Assembly: GCA_021730905.1 (NCBI GenBank)
Contig: JAKFYK010000094.1
Location: 3,834 to 60,213 of the forward strand
DNA length: 56,380 nucleotides
Reading direction: 5' to 3'
DNA from: Betaproteobacteria bacterium
Lineage (GTDB): Bacteria > Pseudomonadota > Gammaproteobacteria > Burkholderiales > SG8-41
The notes below the pieces were generated by a model. That model searched no databases. It worked only from the letters and a program-made list of their open reading frames with translations, and had not been told where the DNA came from. Below, one piece after another: positions 42,643 through 50,647 of the stretch; within the stretch, counting starts at the first letter, position 1; each line of letters begins with the position of its first letter. The translations under genes and the position numbers were made by a program.

Positions 42643-44409
42643 TCAAACCATCGACTGTCCCGGCCGCTTCATGTAGATGTCCTTGATGCCGTCCGCGGCC
42701 CAGCACGCCAGCGTGCCGATGGTTTCTGTGGGGCCCACCGCGGCGTTCTGCGGATAGGCGCTGCCGCCGACCACGAATAGATTCGGCACATCCCACGACT
42801 GCAAATGTTTGTTGACTACGCTGGTGCCCGGATCGGCGCCCATCACCGCACCGCCGATATTGTGCGTGCTTTGATACGGGATGATGCTGTACTTTGTCGG
42901 CACGGCGCGCGCGGCGTAGCTGGTTGGCGCCATGGCCTTTGCAATTTCGACGCAGCGCTCGTTCATGAATTTGAGCATTTTCTGCTCGTTCTGATGCCAG
43001 TCGAAGGTCATGCGCAGCAGCGGCAATCCGTTGGCATCGCGATAGGTCGGGTCGAGATCGAGATAGTGCTGGCGATAGCTCTGGCACGAGCCGTGTATGC
43101 CGATACTGAAGCTGCGGCGGTAATTGTGGGCAACCGCCTTCTTCCACGCGCCGCCCCAGCGCGGCGTGCCGTGGGGCACCGGCTTGGATTTGATCGGCGT
43201 GGCGCCGGGACTCGATACCGCGATATAGGCGCTGCCGACGAATCCCAATTCGGAGCGGTCGAGCTCTTCGCCGTTTAAATCGTCAAATTGGGTGCTGGTC
43301 ATGCCGCCGCCGATGAACGGATTGAATTCGCGATCATCAAAGAACACCTCAACTTTGCCGCCGGTCTGATACGAGTAATTGCGGCCCACCACGCCGGTGC
43401 CGGCCTGCGCGTCGTACGGCTTGCCGATGCCGGACAGCAGCAGCAGGCGCGTGTTGTTGAAGCAATAGGTGGACAGCACCACGATATTGGCCGGTTGCTC
43501 GACCTGCCGTCCGCGGGAATCGATATAGGTGACGCCAGTCGCCTGCTTGCCCGTGGAATCGGTGTTGACCTTGATCACGTTGCACAGCGGGCGAAGCTCG
43601 AAATTTTCTTTTTTCATCAACGCCGGCAGCACTGCGGTGAGCGGGTTGGCCTTCGCGCCCTGCGCGCAGGCATGACTGCTGCAGAATCCGCCGCGCTGGC
43701 ACTCGCCCATCATGACTTTATAGAGGTTCGTATAGTCGCGCGTCATGGCGGCGGCCGGTCCCGGGAAGGTGTGGTAACCCAACTCAGCTGCTGCCTTGGC
43801 GAACAAGGCGCCCTGCGGTGTGGCGCGCGTCGGCGGATTCGGGTACTCGCGTGAACGCGGGCCTTCGAACGGATTACCGCCGGGCTGAATTTCACCGTTC
43901 AGATTGCCGGCCTTGCCGCCCACGCCATAGATGTGCTCGAACTGGTCGTAGTACGGCTCCAGTTCGTCATAGGTGATGCCCCAGTCCTGACTGGTGCAGT
44001 CCTCGGGGAAGAAATGCTTGCCGTGGCGTTCTGTCATGCGGCTGCGAATTTCAAAATCGTACGGCAGAAAGCGCCGCGCATTGCAGCCCCAGTGCGCTGC
44101 CGTGCCGCCGACGATTTCGCCGGGTTTGAAGGAACCGAGCTCGCGCATCGGCAGCGCGGTCTCGCTCATGTTGTTGCGGAAGGTGATGGTTTCACGCGAC
44201 AGGTTCTGAAAAATGTCGCTGTGGCGGTCGAATTTCAGCTCGTCGTGCGTATAAGGCATGACGAAATCGTGCTGCGGCTCGATCATGCGGCCACGCTCGA
44301 TACACAGCACTTTGAGACCGGCATTGGCCAGTTCCATGCAGATGATCGAACCGGCGACGCCGCTGCCCACCACCACCGCATCGACAGGTTTCAATTTGGT
44401 GACGGACAT
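42643..44409 (-). CDS. GMC oxidoreductase, gluconate 2-dehydrogenase large-subunit-like
   Basis: 588-aa FAD enzyme. The dinucleotide fold VVGSGVAGSIICMELANAG (13-31), GSFKPGEIVGGTAAHWGCNARR, and a C-terminal IPYQSTHNIGGAVMGADPGTSVVN with the His expected in the active site are family traits. Such enzymes oxidise sugars or alcohols; their electrons normally go to a membrane cytochrome subunit. Its ATG directly follows the TAA of the small-subunit gene (AATAAATG), so they are translationally coupled. No cytochrome subunit gene is adjacent. It has no Tat signal of its own, as is usual for the large subunit. Confidence 0.91.
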   Translation of the reverse strand: MSVTKLKPVDAVVVGSGVAGSIICMELANAGLKVLCIERGRMIEPQHDFVMPYTHDELKFDRHSDIFQNLSRETITFRNNMSETALPMRELGSFKPGEIVGGTAAHWGCNARRFLPYDFEIRSRMTERHGKHFFPEDCTSQDWGITYDELEPYYDQFEHIYGVGGKAGNLNGEIQPGGNPFEGPRSREYPNPPTRATPQGALFAKAAAELGYHTFPGPAAAMTRDYTNLYKVMMGECQRGGFCSSHACAQGAKANPLTAVLPALMKKENFELRPLCNVIKVNTDSTGKQATGVTYIDSRGRQVEQPANIVVLSTYCFNNTRLLLLSGIGKPYDAQAGTGVVGRNYSYQTGGKVEVFFDDREFNPFIGGGMTSTQFDDLNGEELDRSELGFVGSAYIAVSSPGATPIKSKPVPHGTPRWGGAWKKAVAHNYRRSFSIGIHGSCQSYRQHYLDLDPTYRDANGLPLLRMTFDWHQNEQKMLKFMNERCVEIAKAMAPTSYAARAVPTKYSIIPYQSTHNIGGAVMGADPGTSVVNKHLQSWDVPNLFVVGGSAYPQNAAVGPTETIGTLACWAADGIKDIYMKRPGQSMV

Positions 44410-45069
44410 TTATTTGCTCCCAATCGGTTTGATCATGATGTGCTTGGCGTAGCCCTGCGCATCCACCTTCGCCTGCTGCGTCTGGATGTCGAGGATGCTC
44501 ACCGGCTCTGCGCGATAGATTTCCGGATTGTCGATATGCGCGTTGTAGGCGCCCGAGGCGACGCCGGGAAATCCCAGCAGCTTCCAGCCCACCTTGTCGC
44601 GGTTACCGCCGTAGATCGGGTCGGCAAAGAATCCTTCCTCGGTGTTGCGCCACAGCAGACCAAAGAAAAGCTTGCTCGACAGCGACGGCAGATCAACTTT
44701 GCCGTGCTCCAGCGCCTGCAATACCTCGTCCTGCTGCGCTGCGGTCAGGAACTCGAAGTTCTTGCCGTATTGCTTGGCGCAATACTGGTTGGTCTCGAGA
44801 ATGCCGACGTGATAAATCTCCTGCGGCGTCAGCCGCGACTGGAATCCCTGCTGCGGCGTGCCCTCGAGCCACGGGCCGGAGCGATAATTGCGGCCGTGCG
44901 TGCCCCACACGCTGCACAACTGCCGATCGATGTAGTAAGTGACGTCGGCTTCCTTCGCGCCAGGTCCGAGCTCGTCGTTCGGTATCAGGCGCTCGACAGC
45001 GGCATCGAGAAAGCGAACTTCCGGCTGCGTCAGACAACCGTATGCGTGTGGAACAGCGGACTCTCCCAT
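44410..45069 (-). CDS. Gluconate 2-dehydrogenase subunit 3 family protein
   Basis: 219 aa from ATG 45069 (GGGAGA upstream). An in-frame TTG at 45108 would add 13 residues. LTQPEVRFLDAAVERLIPNDELGPGAKEADVTYYIDRQL is the family's N-terminal core (seen in part), and GGNRDKVGWKLLGFPG near residue 165 is its other hallmark. In known enzymes this small subunit carries a Tat signal that exports the complex. None is visible at either start, so the complex may be cytoplasmic or exported otherwise. It is the first gene of a three-gene run with the GMC enzyme and the alpha/beta-hydrolase protein. Confidence 0.88.
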   Translation of the reverse strand: MGESAVPHAYGCLTQPEVRFLDAAVERLIPNDELGPGAKEADVTYYIDRQLCSVWGTHGRNYRSGPWLEGTPQQGFQSRLTPQEIYHVGILETNQYCAKQYGKNFEFLTAAQQDEVLQALEHGKVDLPSLSSKLFFGLLWRNTEEGFFADPIYGGNRDKVGWKLLGFPGVASGAYNAHIDNPEIYRAEPVSILDIQTQQAKVDAQGYAKHIMIKPIGSK

Positions 45070-45261
45070 CCTTGTTTCTCCCAGAATATGGACATCAGCG
45101 GCAGGCAATAGCGTCGCGATCGACGCTTGATCCGCAGTGGCGGAATTATAGCGGGCTACGCCGTTTCACGGCACGTGCGTCGCGGATTGTTGGCCATGCA
45201 AGGCATGCTGTCCACGATACGGGGCTTCGAGTTTCTTGCGGCTGATGGGCTGATTTTAAAA

Positions 45262-46263
45262 TCAATCAACCTTGATCTTCGCCTCGGCAATGACTTTCGC
45301 GTATTTCGTGTGCTCTGCTTTCATGAATAAGCCGAACGCTTCTGCGCTGCTGTGGTGCGCGTCGCCGCCTTGCGATGCGAGGCGTTCCTTTACGTCGGTC
45401 AACGCGAGCACGCGTTGCAGATCGGCGTTTATTTTTGCAATCACGGCGGCCGGGGTTCCGGCAGGCGTGAGGATGCCGAACCATTGTGACGAGTCAAATC
45501 CTTTGACGCCCGCTTCGGCAAGCGTGGGAATGTCCGGCAGCGTTGCGGTGCGTTGCGCGGTGGTGACAACGATACCGCGCAGCCGGCCCGATTTGAGATG
45601 CGGCGTCAAGGGCGCTACGCCGAGTATGCCCGAAGGAATTTGACCGCCGACCAGATCGGTGGTCGCGGGCGCCGCGCCTTTGTATGGCACGTGCAACAGG
45701 TCGATACCCGCGTTGCGCTTTAACCATTCTCCGGTGAGATGCTGCGTACTGCCGGTGCCGCTGGAGGCGTAGCCGATGCCGCCCGGCGTGCGTTTGGAAA
45801 GTGCCGCGAATTCCTTCCAGGTGCGCACCGGCATGGACGCATGCACGGTGATGAGATTGGCATACAGCGCGGTGAGTGATATGGGCGCCAGATCGCGAAA
45901 TGGGTCGTACGGCATTTTCGGATACAGCGCCGCGTTGAGCGAAACTTCCGCCGGCGAACACGACAGCAGCGTGTATCCGTCCTTGGGTGAACGCACGACA
46001 AGCTCGGCGCCAATCATGCCGCTTGCGCCGGGGCGGTTTTCAACCACGACCTGCTGTGCCCACACTTCGCCGAGTTTTTGCGCTACCACTCGTGTGGTGA
46101 AATCAAGCCCGCCTCCCGCTGGAAACGGCACGATGATGCGTACCGGTTTGGCGGGAAAGGCTTGTCCTGAACTTGTCGAGGCGGTTTGCGCGCTGGCCGG
46201 AACAGCGGTCAGCATTGCAGCAGCCATCAAGCCGATATTACATAAGAATTTGTTTTTAAACAT
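45262..46263 (-). CDS. TctC/Bug periplasmic solute-binding protein with repeat-derived insertion
   Basis: Bug receptor of 333 aa. The protein starts MFKNKFLCN, encoded by AT-rich motif copy G, followed by a signal peptide. At the normal cleavage junction lies an extra ASTSSGQA (about 26-34) before FPAKPVRIIVPFPAGGGLD. Its DNA (46161-46180) is a half copy of the REP-like element seen at 5387-5444. The rest is regular: ENRPGASGMIGAE, KDGYTLLSCSPAE, PYDPFRDLAPI and HVPYKGAAPAT. It follows the ComA-like gene by only 3 bases, so the two are probably one transcript. Confidence 0.92.
   Translation of the reverse strand: MFKNKFLCNIGLMAAAMLTAVPASAQTASTSSGQAFPAKPVRIIVPFPAGGGLDFTTRVVAQKLGEVWAQQVVVENRPGASGMIGAELVVRSPKDGYTLLSCSPAEVSLNAALYPKMPYDPFRDLAPISLTALYANLITVHASMPVRTWKEFAALSKRTPGGIGYASSGTGSTQHLTGEWLKRNAGIDLLHVPYKGAAPATTDLVGGQIPSGILGVAPLTPHLKSGRLRGIVVTTAQRTATLPDIPTLAEAGVKGFDSSQWFGILTPAGTPAAVIAKINADLQRVLALTDVKERLASQGGDAHHSSAEAFGLFMKAEHTKYAKVIAEAKIKVD
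46161..46180. repeat. Half REP-like element inside a Bug coding sequence
   Basis: On the minus strand this reads CTCGACAAGTTCAGGACAAG, matching most of the TTCGACAAGCTCAGGGCGAA arm at 5387-5409. It is in frame and encodes STSSGQ at the signal peptide/mature junction. Confidence 0.65.
46243..46260. repeat. AT-rich interspersed motif, copy G
   Basis: TAAGAATTTGTTTTTAAA on the + strand, one base different from copies A and C. Like copy A it forms the first codons of a Bug gene (start 46263), so the two Bug leaders share this DNA. Confidence 0.6.
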
Positions 46264-46266
46264 AAT

Positions 46267-47079
46267 TTACCCTTTGTTCGTTTTCGGTTTTGGACCGACA
46301 ACACCCAAGCCCACACGTAGCGCCTCGGTCTCGATAATGTCCTGCGGGAGCACGTTGGCGATATTCACGTCGGGGCCGAATTCAGCGACGAGAAATTTCT
46401 TCATGTCTTCCACTGCCGATAAGGTGACGTTGCTGATCCACGGGCCTGGCAGTTCAATCAGCACTTTGTCCATGTCGAGTGCGCGACGAATGCCGTTGAT
46501 GAGTTTCATCTTGGGCCGGCCATTGGCAATAAGTTCGGCGGCTTCCACCAGCACCAATTCAGCCCCGGCCTTGAAGCATATCCCGGCTTGATGCACCAGC
46601 AGGCCGGCGTCGTTTTTCATATCCTTGGAACCGACTTCGCCGAACACTGCCAATCCGCTGTCTCTTGCCAACTTGATCTGCCGGAAGCGTTCGGCATCGC
46701 TGAGCGGCACGCAGTTATCTGAAATCTCGATCACTTCAAATCCGACGCGCTTCGCTTCCATCATGAATACCGGCAGCTTGCGCGCGCCGTAAGTCGCGTA
46801 CACATACTCCTGAAACTGCCCGCCAATGAACGCACGGATACGGTTGCGTTTGTACATCGCGAGCTTGCGCCGCAGATAAGGCAGTTCGTAGAGCCGTGAG
46901 GTACCGACGGCAATTTTGGCAAGATCAATGTATGGGCCGGCAAGCTCTACCGTATCCGTCGCGTAGTGCAGCGGCAGACCGAAATCGGCCATCATCGTCA
47001 GCCCTGTGCGCCGGGGTTTTTTTTGCGAGCGTTCGCGCGGAAGCTCAACAAATCCGAAGGGAATATTTTTGGTCGCCAT
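46267..47079 (-). CDS. Phosphosulfolactate synthase (ComA) family protein
   Basis: 270 aa TIM-barrel protein from ATG 47079. TGLTMMADFGLPL, YIDLAKIAVGTSRLY, GFEVIEISDNCVPLS, VFGEVGSKDM and LVEAAEL match the ComA family, in which PEP and sulfite are joined to form phosphosulfolactate. In bacteria without coenzyme M, members are of uncertain role. The partner enzymes ComB and ComC are not in the window. Its neighbours are a sulfatase (48 bases upstream on the same strand), an aldolase beyond it, and a Bug gene (3 bases downstream), so sulfur-bearing or C3-sulfonate chemistry is plausible but not proven. Confidence 0.85.
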   Translation of the reverse strand: MATKNIPFGFVELPRERSQKKPRRTGLTMMADFGLPLHYATDTVELAGPYIDLAKIAVGTSRLYELPYLRRKLAMYKRNRIRAFIGGQFQEYVYATYGARKLPVFMMEAKRVGFEVIEISDNCVPLSDAERFRQIKLARDSGLAVFGEVGSKDMKNDAGLLVHQAGICFKAGAELVLVEAAELIANGRPKMKLINGIRRALDMDKVLIELPGPWISNVTLSAVEDMKKFLVAEFGPDVNIANVLPQDIIETEALRVGLGVVGPKPKTNKG

Positions 47080-47127
47080 GCTTATTCCATAGTAAGGCAA
47101 AACATCATATCGCGACGCCTCCGACCC

Positions 47128-48585
47128 CTATCCCAACACCACTGGATATCCCGGCGGCGGCGAGAATCCCAAGTCACCACGCTTGATCACCGCTTCGCGT
47201 CCACCGTTCAGCGTCAGCAACTCATGCTGACGCTTCTTGGCACGCGCATCCACTTCCTCAGGATCGCAAATCGCATACAACCGCTCCCGGCAATCCGACA
47301 ACACTGTTGCATAAGCCGCGTCTTGCGCCAAGTCTTGCAATTCTTCCGGGTCATTCTGTAAGTCAAATAATTGTGGCGCGTAGGCTGCATAGTGTACGTA
47401 TTTGAATTGACCGTGGCGAATCATGAATGCGCCCGTGGTCGAACCCATGCCGTGGTATTCGGACAATACATTTCTGTCCGGCACATGTCCTGCCGCCAAC
47501 GTAAACAGCGAATGACCGGGATGATTATCGTACATCGACGGATGGTTCTCGCCCGTGCATTCCATGATAAACGGATAGGTATCGACATGATTGGCGGGCG
47601 TCGTAACCTTGCGTCCCACCGGTATGTCCGGCCCGGCGATAATCAGCGGTATGCCAGCGACTTCCTCATACATGGTCGATTTGCCCCACAGCCCGCGCGC
47701 GCCGAGATTGTCGCCGTGATCGGAGGTGTAGAGCACGCGCGTATTGGCGGTAAGCCCAGTGTCGTCGAGCACTTTTAAAACCTTGCCAACATTGTCATCG
47801 ACAAAACTCACCAAACCGTAATAAGCACGGATGGCTTTTGAGAGTTTTTCCGGATCGAAGTATTTGTCGTAACTGAAGCTCTCTGCATAATCGCGCAAGT
47901 ACGGATGTTTGGGCCGTTCGTGTGGTGCGTATTGCTTGGGCAATTGCACGCATTCGGGTAAATACTGATAGTAAAACTCAGCGGGCGCCACCAGCGGAAA
48001 ATGGGGGCACACCAACGACACAAACAGCACCCACGGCTTGTCGATATGTTTGGGGGCCTCTTCGCGCAGCCAGATTTGCGCGCGCGTGCAAATGTCGCGA
48101 TCATAAGACGTATATGATGTCTCGCCCGGTCCGGCAAGCTTGGCGATCTTCCATGACAGCGCACGCTCGGGCAAATCGTTGCGCACCAAGCCCATCAGAT
48201 CACCCTTGCCCTCGATAATCTGCATCGCGATCTGCATCTCGTTAAAACCGTAGTCGTCGCCCTCGTGCCCGCGAAAATGTAGCTTGCCGATGGATGCCGT
48301 GTAATGCCCCGCGTCGCGCAACCGGTGATGCCAGCTGGGTATCGCACCATCGTAAGCGTCAGCATTGTCCCAATAACCGATTTGATGCACATACTTGCCT
48401 ACCGCGAACGCCGCGCGCGCCGGCACGCAAACCGGACTGGTAGTGTACGCCGACGTAAACATCGTGCCGCGAGCCGCGAGCGCATCAAGATGCGGTGTCT
48501 TGACGACAGGATGTCCGCTCACCCCCATGATTTTGGGATTGTGCTCATCCGACATGATGATGACGAGATTGGTGGGTTTGTGCAT
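47128..48585 (-). CDS. Sulfatase family hydrolase (choline-sulfatase-like)
   Basis: 485 aa. The formylglycine motif C53-V-P-A-R57 (SPVCVPARAAFAVGKY) is the modified-Cys form of CxPxR, close to CxPSR. Asp13-Glu14 (MSDEHNP) and SDHGDNLGARGLWGKSTMYEE supply metal ligands and a basic residue. No signal peptide, so it works in the cytosol, as choline sulfatase does. It would release sulfate from an ester; related enzymes also split phosphonate esters. An anaerobic or FGE-type maturase is not in the window. It shares strand and spacing with the ComA-like gene and is preceded by an aldolase gene 194 bases away. Confidence 0.9.
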   Translation of the reverse strand: MHKPTNLVIIMSDEHNPKIMGVSGHPVVKTPHLDALAARGTMFTSAYTTSPVCVPARAAFAVGKYVHQIGYWDNADAYDGAIPSWHHRLRDAGHYTASIGKLHFRGHEGDDYGFNEMQIAMQIIEGKGDLMGLVRNDLPERALSWKIAKLAGPGETSYTSYDRDICTRAQIWLREEAPKHIDKPWVLFVSLVCPHFPLVAPAEFYYQYLPECVQLPKQYAPHERPKHPYLRDYAESFSYDKYFDPEKLSKAIRAYYGLVSFVDDNVGKVLKVLDDTGLTANTRVLYTSDHGDNLGARGLWGKSTMYEEVAGIPLIIAGPDIPVGRKVTTPANHVDTYPFIMECTGENHPSMYDNHPGHSLFTLAAGHVPDRNVLSEYHGMGSTTGAFMIRHGQFKYVHYAAYAPQLFDLQNDPEELQDLAQDAAYATVLSDCRERLYAICDPEEVDARAKKRQHELLTLNGGREAVIKRGDLGFSPPPGYPVVLG

Positions 48586-48779
48586 AGTAATTTTGGGTAA
48601 TTAGGGCGTTTCGTAACCAGAGTGTCGTAGTAGGTATCGGCGTTGATACTGCGGCGAAAGTCATTCTCCGACTGTACGCCGGTATTAGGCATTCCCACTG
48701 CTTGCACCTGCGCTCCGCACCTGCAAGAAGCTCCCTTGTGATCTCTTTGTCGACCTTGTGCTGGTGTGCCTTTCCGTAC

Positions 48780-49589
48780 TCACGGCGCTGGCACACCTAT
48801 GGATTTGAGCCGCGCATGCGCACGATCAGCGCGCACCTTGAGACCATCATGGTAGGTGCTGAGGTCGGTGCCGGGCAGATTCAGTACTTTGCAGCCGAGT
48901 TGATAGTATTCCCCGATTTGCGCTTCCGTCTCCGCCGAGCCTCTGGCGAGTTTGCCGTGCTTGTTGCAGGCATCGGCTATTTTGCGCACGGCCGCTTTGA
49001 AAGTCGGGTGATCAAGCTGCAAATGAATGCCCAGCCGGGCGCTCAAATCGGAGTGGCCGTACGCAATCATGTCTATGCCCTCGACTGCGGCAATTTCTTC
49101 GACATTTTCCAGGCCTTCGAGCGACTCTATCGATGGGCAGATGATGATGTTGTCGTTGGCCCACGGGCTGTATTCGGCGTGATAGCGGGCGCCATAGCTT
49201 TTGTAATTCGTATGCGAACCCATCTGCGAAATGCCGCGGTTGCCGATAGGCGGATACTTGGCTTCCCGCGCGATGGCGCGCGCTTCGTCCGCATTATCGA
49301 CGTCCGAAATCTGTATGCCCATGATGCCCTGATCCAGTATGGCCGGAATCAGATGAATGAAGGCTTTGTGTATGCGCACGATCGGCGACACGCTGGTCGC
49401 CACGAACCACCCGGCGAGGTTGGCGATGGTTTCCAGATCAAACGCGCCGTGCTCCATGTCGATCATTGCATAATCGAAACCGGACGATTCGATAATCCAC
49501 GGCATTCCCCGCGTTGCAAACTCTTTGATGCCGGTACCGAGCGCGGCCCGCCCCTCGCGCACAGCCCTGCGTATGCTGTTCTCTTTCAC
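48780..49589 (-). CDS. HpcH/HpaI-type aldolase
   Basis: 269 aa from a GTG start with an AAGGGGAG site. Class II (metal) aldolase barrel: GFDYAMIDMEHGAFD holds the metal Glu and His region, PIVRIHKAF carries the conserved Arg, and IESLEGLENVEEIAAVEGIDM with GHSDLSARLG is the second ligand loop. The reaction is reversible cleavage of 2-keto-3-deoxy-type acids to pyruvate and an aldehyde. A 38-base gap follows a Bug gene upstream (start 50601), so its substrate may be imported by that receptor. Confidence 0.9.
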   Translation of the reverse strand: MKENSIRRAVREGRAALGTGIKEFATRGMPWIIESSGFDYAMIDMEHGAFDLETIANLAGWFVATSVSPIVRIHKAFIHLIPAILDQGIMGIQISDVDNADEARAIAREAKYPPIGNRGISQMGSHTNYKSYGARYHAEYSPWANDNIIICPSIESLEGLENVEEIAAVEGIDMIAYGHSDLSARLGIHLQLDHPTFKAAVRKIADACNKHGKLARGSAETEAQIGEYYQLGCKVLNLPGTDLSTYHDGLKVRADRAHARLKSIGVPAP

Positions 49590-49626
49590 GTGTTATCTCC
49601 CCTTAAAATTTATCGTAACGCCGTCG

Positions 49627-50601
49627 TCAGTCGATTTGCAGACCGATTGCCTTGACCAGGACACCCCACTTGGTGATTTCCACCTTGATCTGGTTGCCGA
49701 AGGCTTCCGGTGTGCTGCTGCGCGGCTCCGAGCCCAGGTTAAGAAACGTTTCTCGGACTTCCGGCAACGCCAGCAGCCTGACCAGTTCACGGTTGATTGC
49801 GGCGATTACGGCGGGCGGCGTCTTGCCAGGCGCCGCAATGCCATTCCAGGTGGTCGCCTCGTAACCCGGCACACCCGATTCCGCAATCGTAGGCAGATCC
49901 GGCAATTGCGCGCTGCGCTGCTCTCCGGTAACGGCCAGCACCTTCACGCGTCCGGACTTGTAGTGCTGATTGAAGGAGGCAAGTGACGCCATCGATATCT
50001 GAATCTGGCCGCTCACCAGATCGTACAGCGCCGGTCCAGAACCCTTGTACGGAATGTGCACCATGTTCACGCCCGCCATCCTGTTGAACAACGCGGTCGA
50101 AAGATGAATGGGACTGCCGGTTCCCGAGGATGCATAACGAAGCTGGCCGGGCCGGGTCTTGGCCAGCGCAATAAGTTCTCTGGTATTTTTCACCGGCAGC
50201 GCAGGATGCACACCCAGCAGATAGGGGGAACTGGATACCGTGGTCACCGGTGCCAGATCCCGCAGCGTGTCGAATGGCATCTTTGCCCGCACGCCTGCAT
50301 TTACAGTGTCATTGGCCGTAAATACTTGCAGTGTGTAGCCGTCAGGCGCGGCATTGGCAACGGCCTCTGCCGCGATCATGCCATTGGCGCCGGCCCGATT
50401 CTCCACAATAACCATCTGGCCCCAGGATGCCGTCAGATACTTTCCGAGTATGCGCCCTGCGATGTCCTGGCCTCCGCCAGGACTGAAACCGACCAGCAGT
50501 CTTACCGGCTTGACGGGAAAAGCTTCCTGGGCAATCACCGGAAACGCAGCGGCGGACAACGCCAGACAAAGCGTGATCCGGAATTCCTGACGTGATGTCA
50601 T
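49627..50601 (-). CDS. TctC/Bug periplasmic solute-binding protein
   Basis: Bug receptor of 324 aa from ATG 50601 with GGGAGT upstream; the frame is open to 50670. The signal peptide ends PVIAQ. FPVKPVRLLVGFSPGGGQDI, ENRAGANGMIAAE, PDGYTLQVFTANDTVN and HIPYKGSGPAL are present. IVPF is replaced by LVGF. Leftward run with the aldolase (38-base gap) and 47 bases after a GMC oxidoreductase stop, so the order GMC > Bug > aldolase may be one transcript. Ligand unknown. Confidence 0.92.
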   Translation of the reverse strand: MTSRQEFRITLCLALSAAAFPVIAQEAFPVKPVRLLVGFSPGGGQDIAGRILGKYLTASWGQMVIVENRAGANGMIAAEAVANAAPDGYTLQVFTANDTVNAGVRAKMPFDTLRDLAPVTTVSSSPYLLGVHPALPVKNTRELIALAKTRPGQLRYASSGTGSPIHLSTALFNRMAGVNMVHIPYKGSGPALYDLVSGQIQISMASLASFNQHYKSGRVKVLAVTGEQRSAQLPDLPTIAESGVPGYEATTWNGIAAPGKTPPAVIAAINRELVRLLALPEVRETFLNLGSEPRSSTPEAFGNQIKVEITKWGVLVKAIGLQID

Positions 50602-50647
50602 GTGATACTCCCACTTTAGCCTGCTCGTTCCAGTGTGGTGTTTTGCT

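Noticed and set aside
45251..45264. TGATTTTAAAATCA palindrome at the Bug stop codon
   Set aside because: Short AT palindrome overlapping the stop codon; not followed by a T-run and not repeated elsewhere.
48545..48796. Small minus-strand frames in the gap between the sulfatase and aldolase genes
   Set aside because: Overlaps both neighbours, no ribosome site, no recognisable domain. The 194-base gap is best left without a gene.
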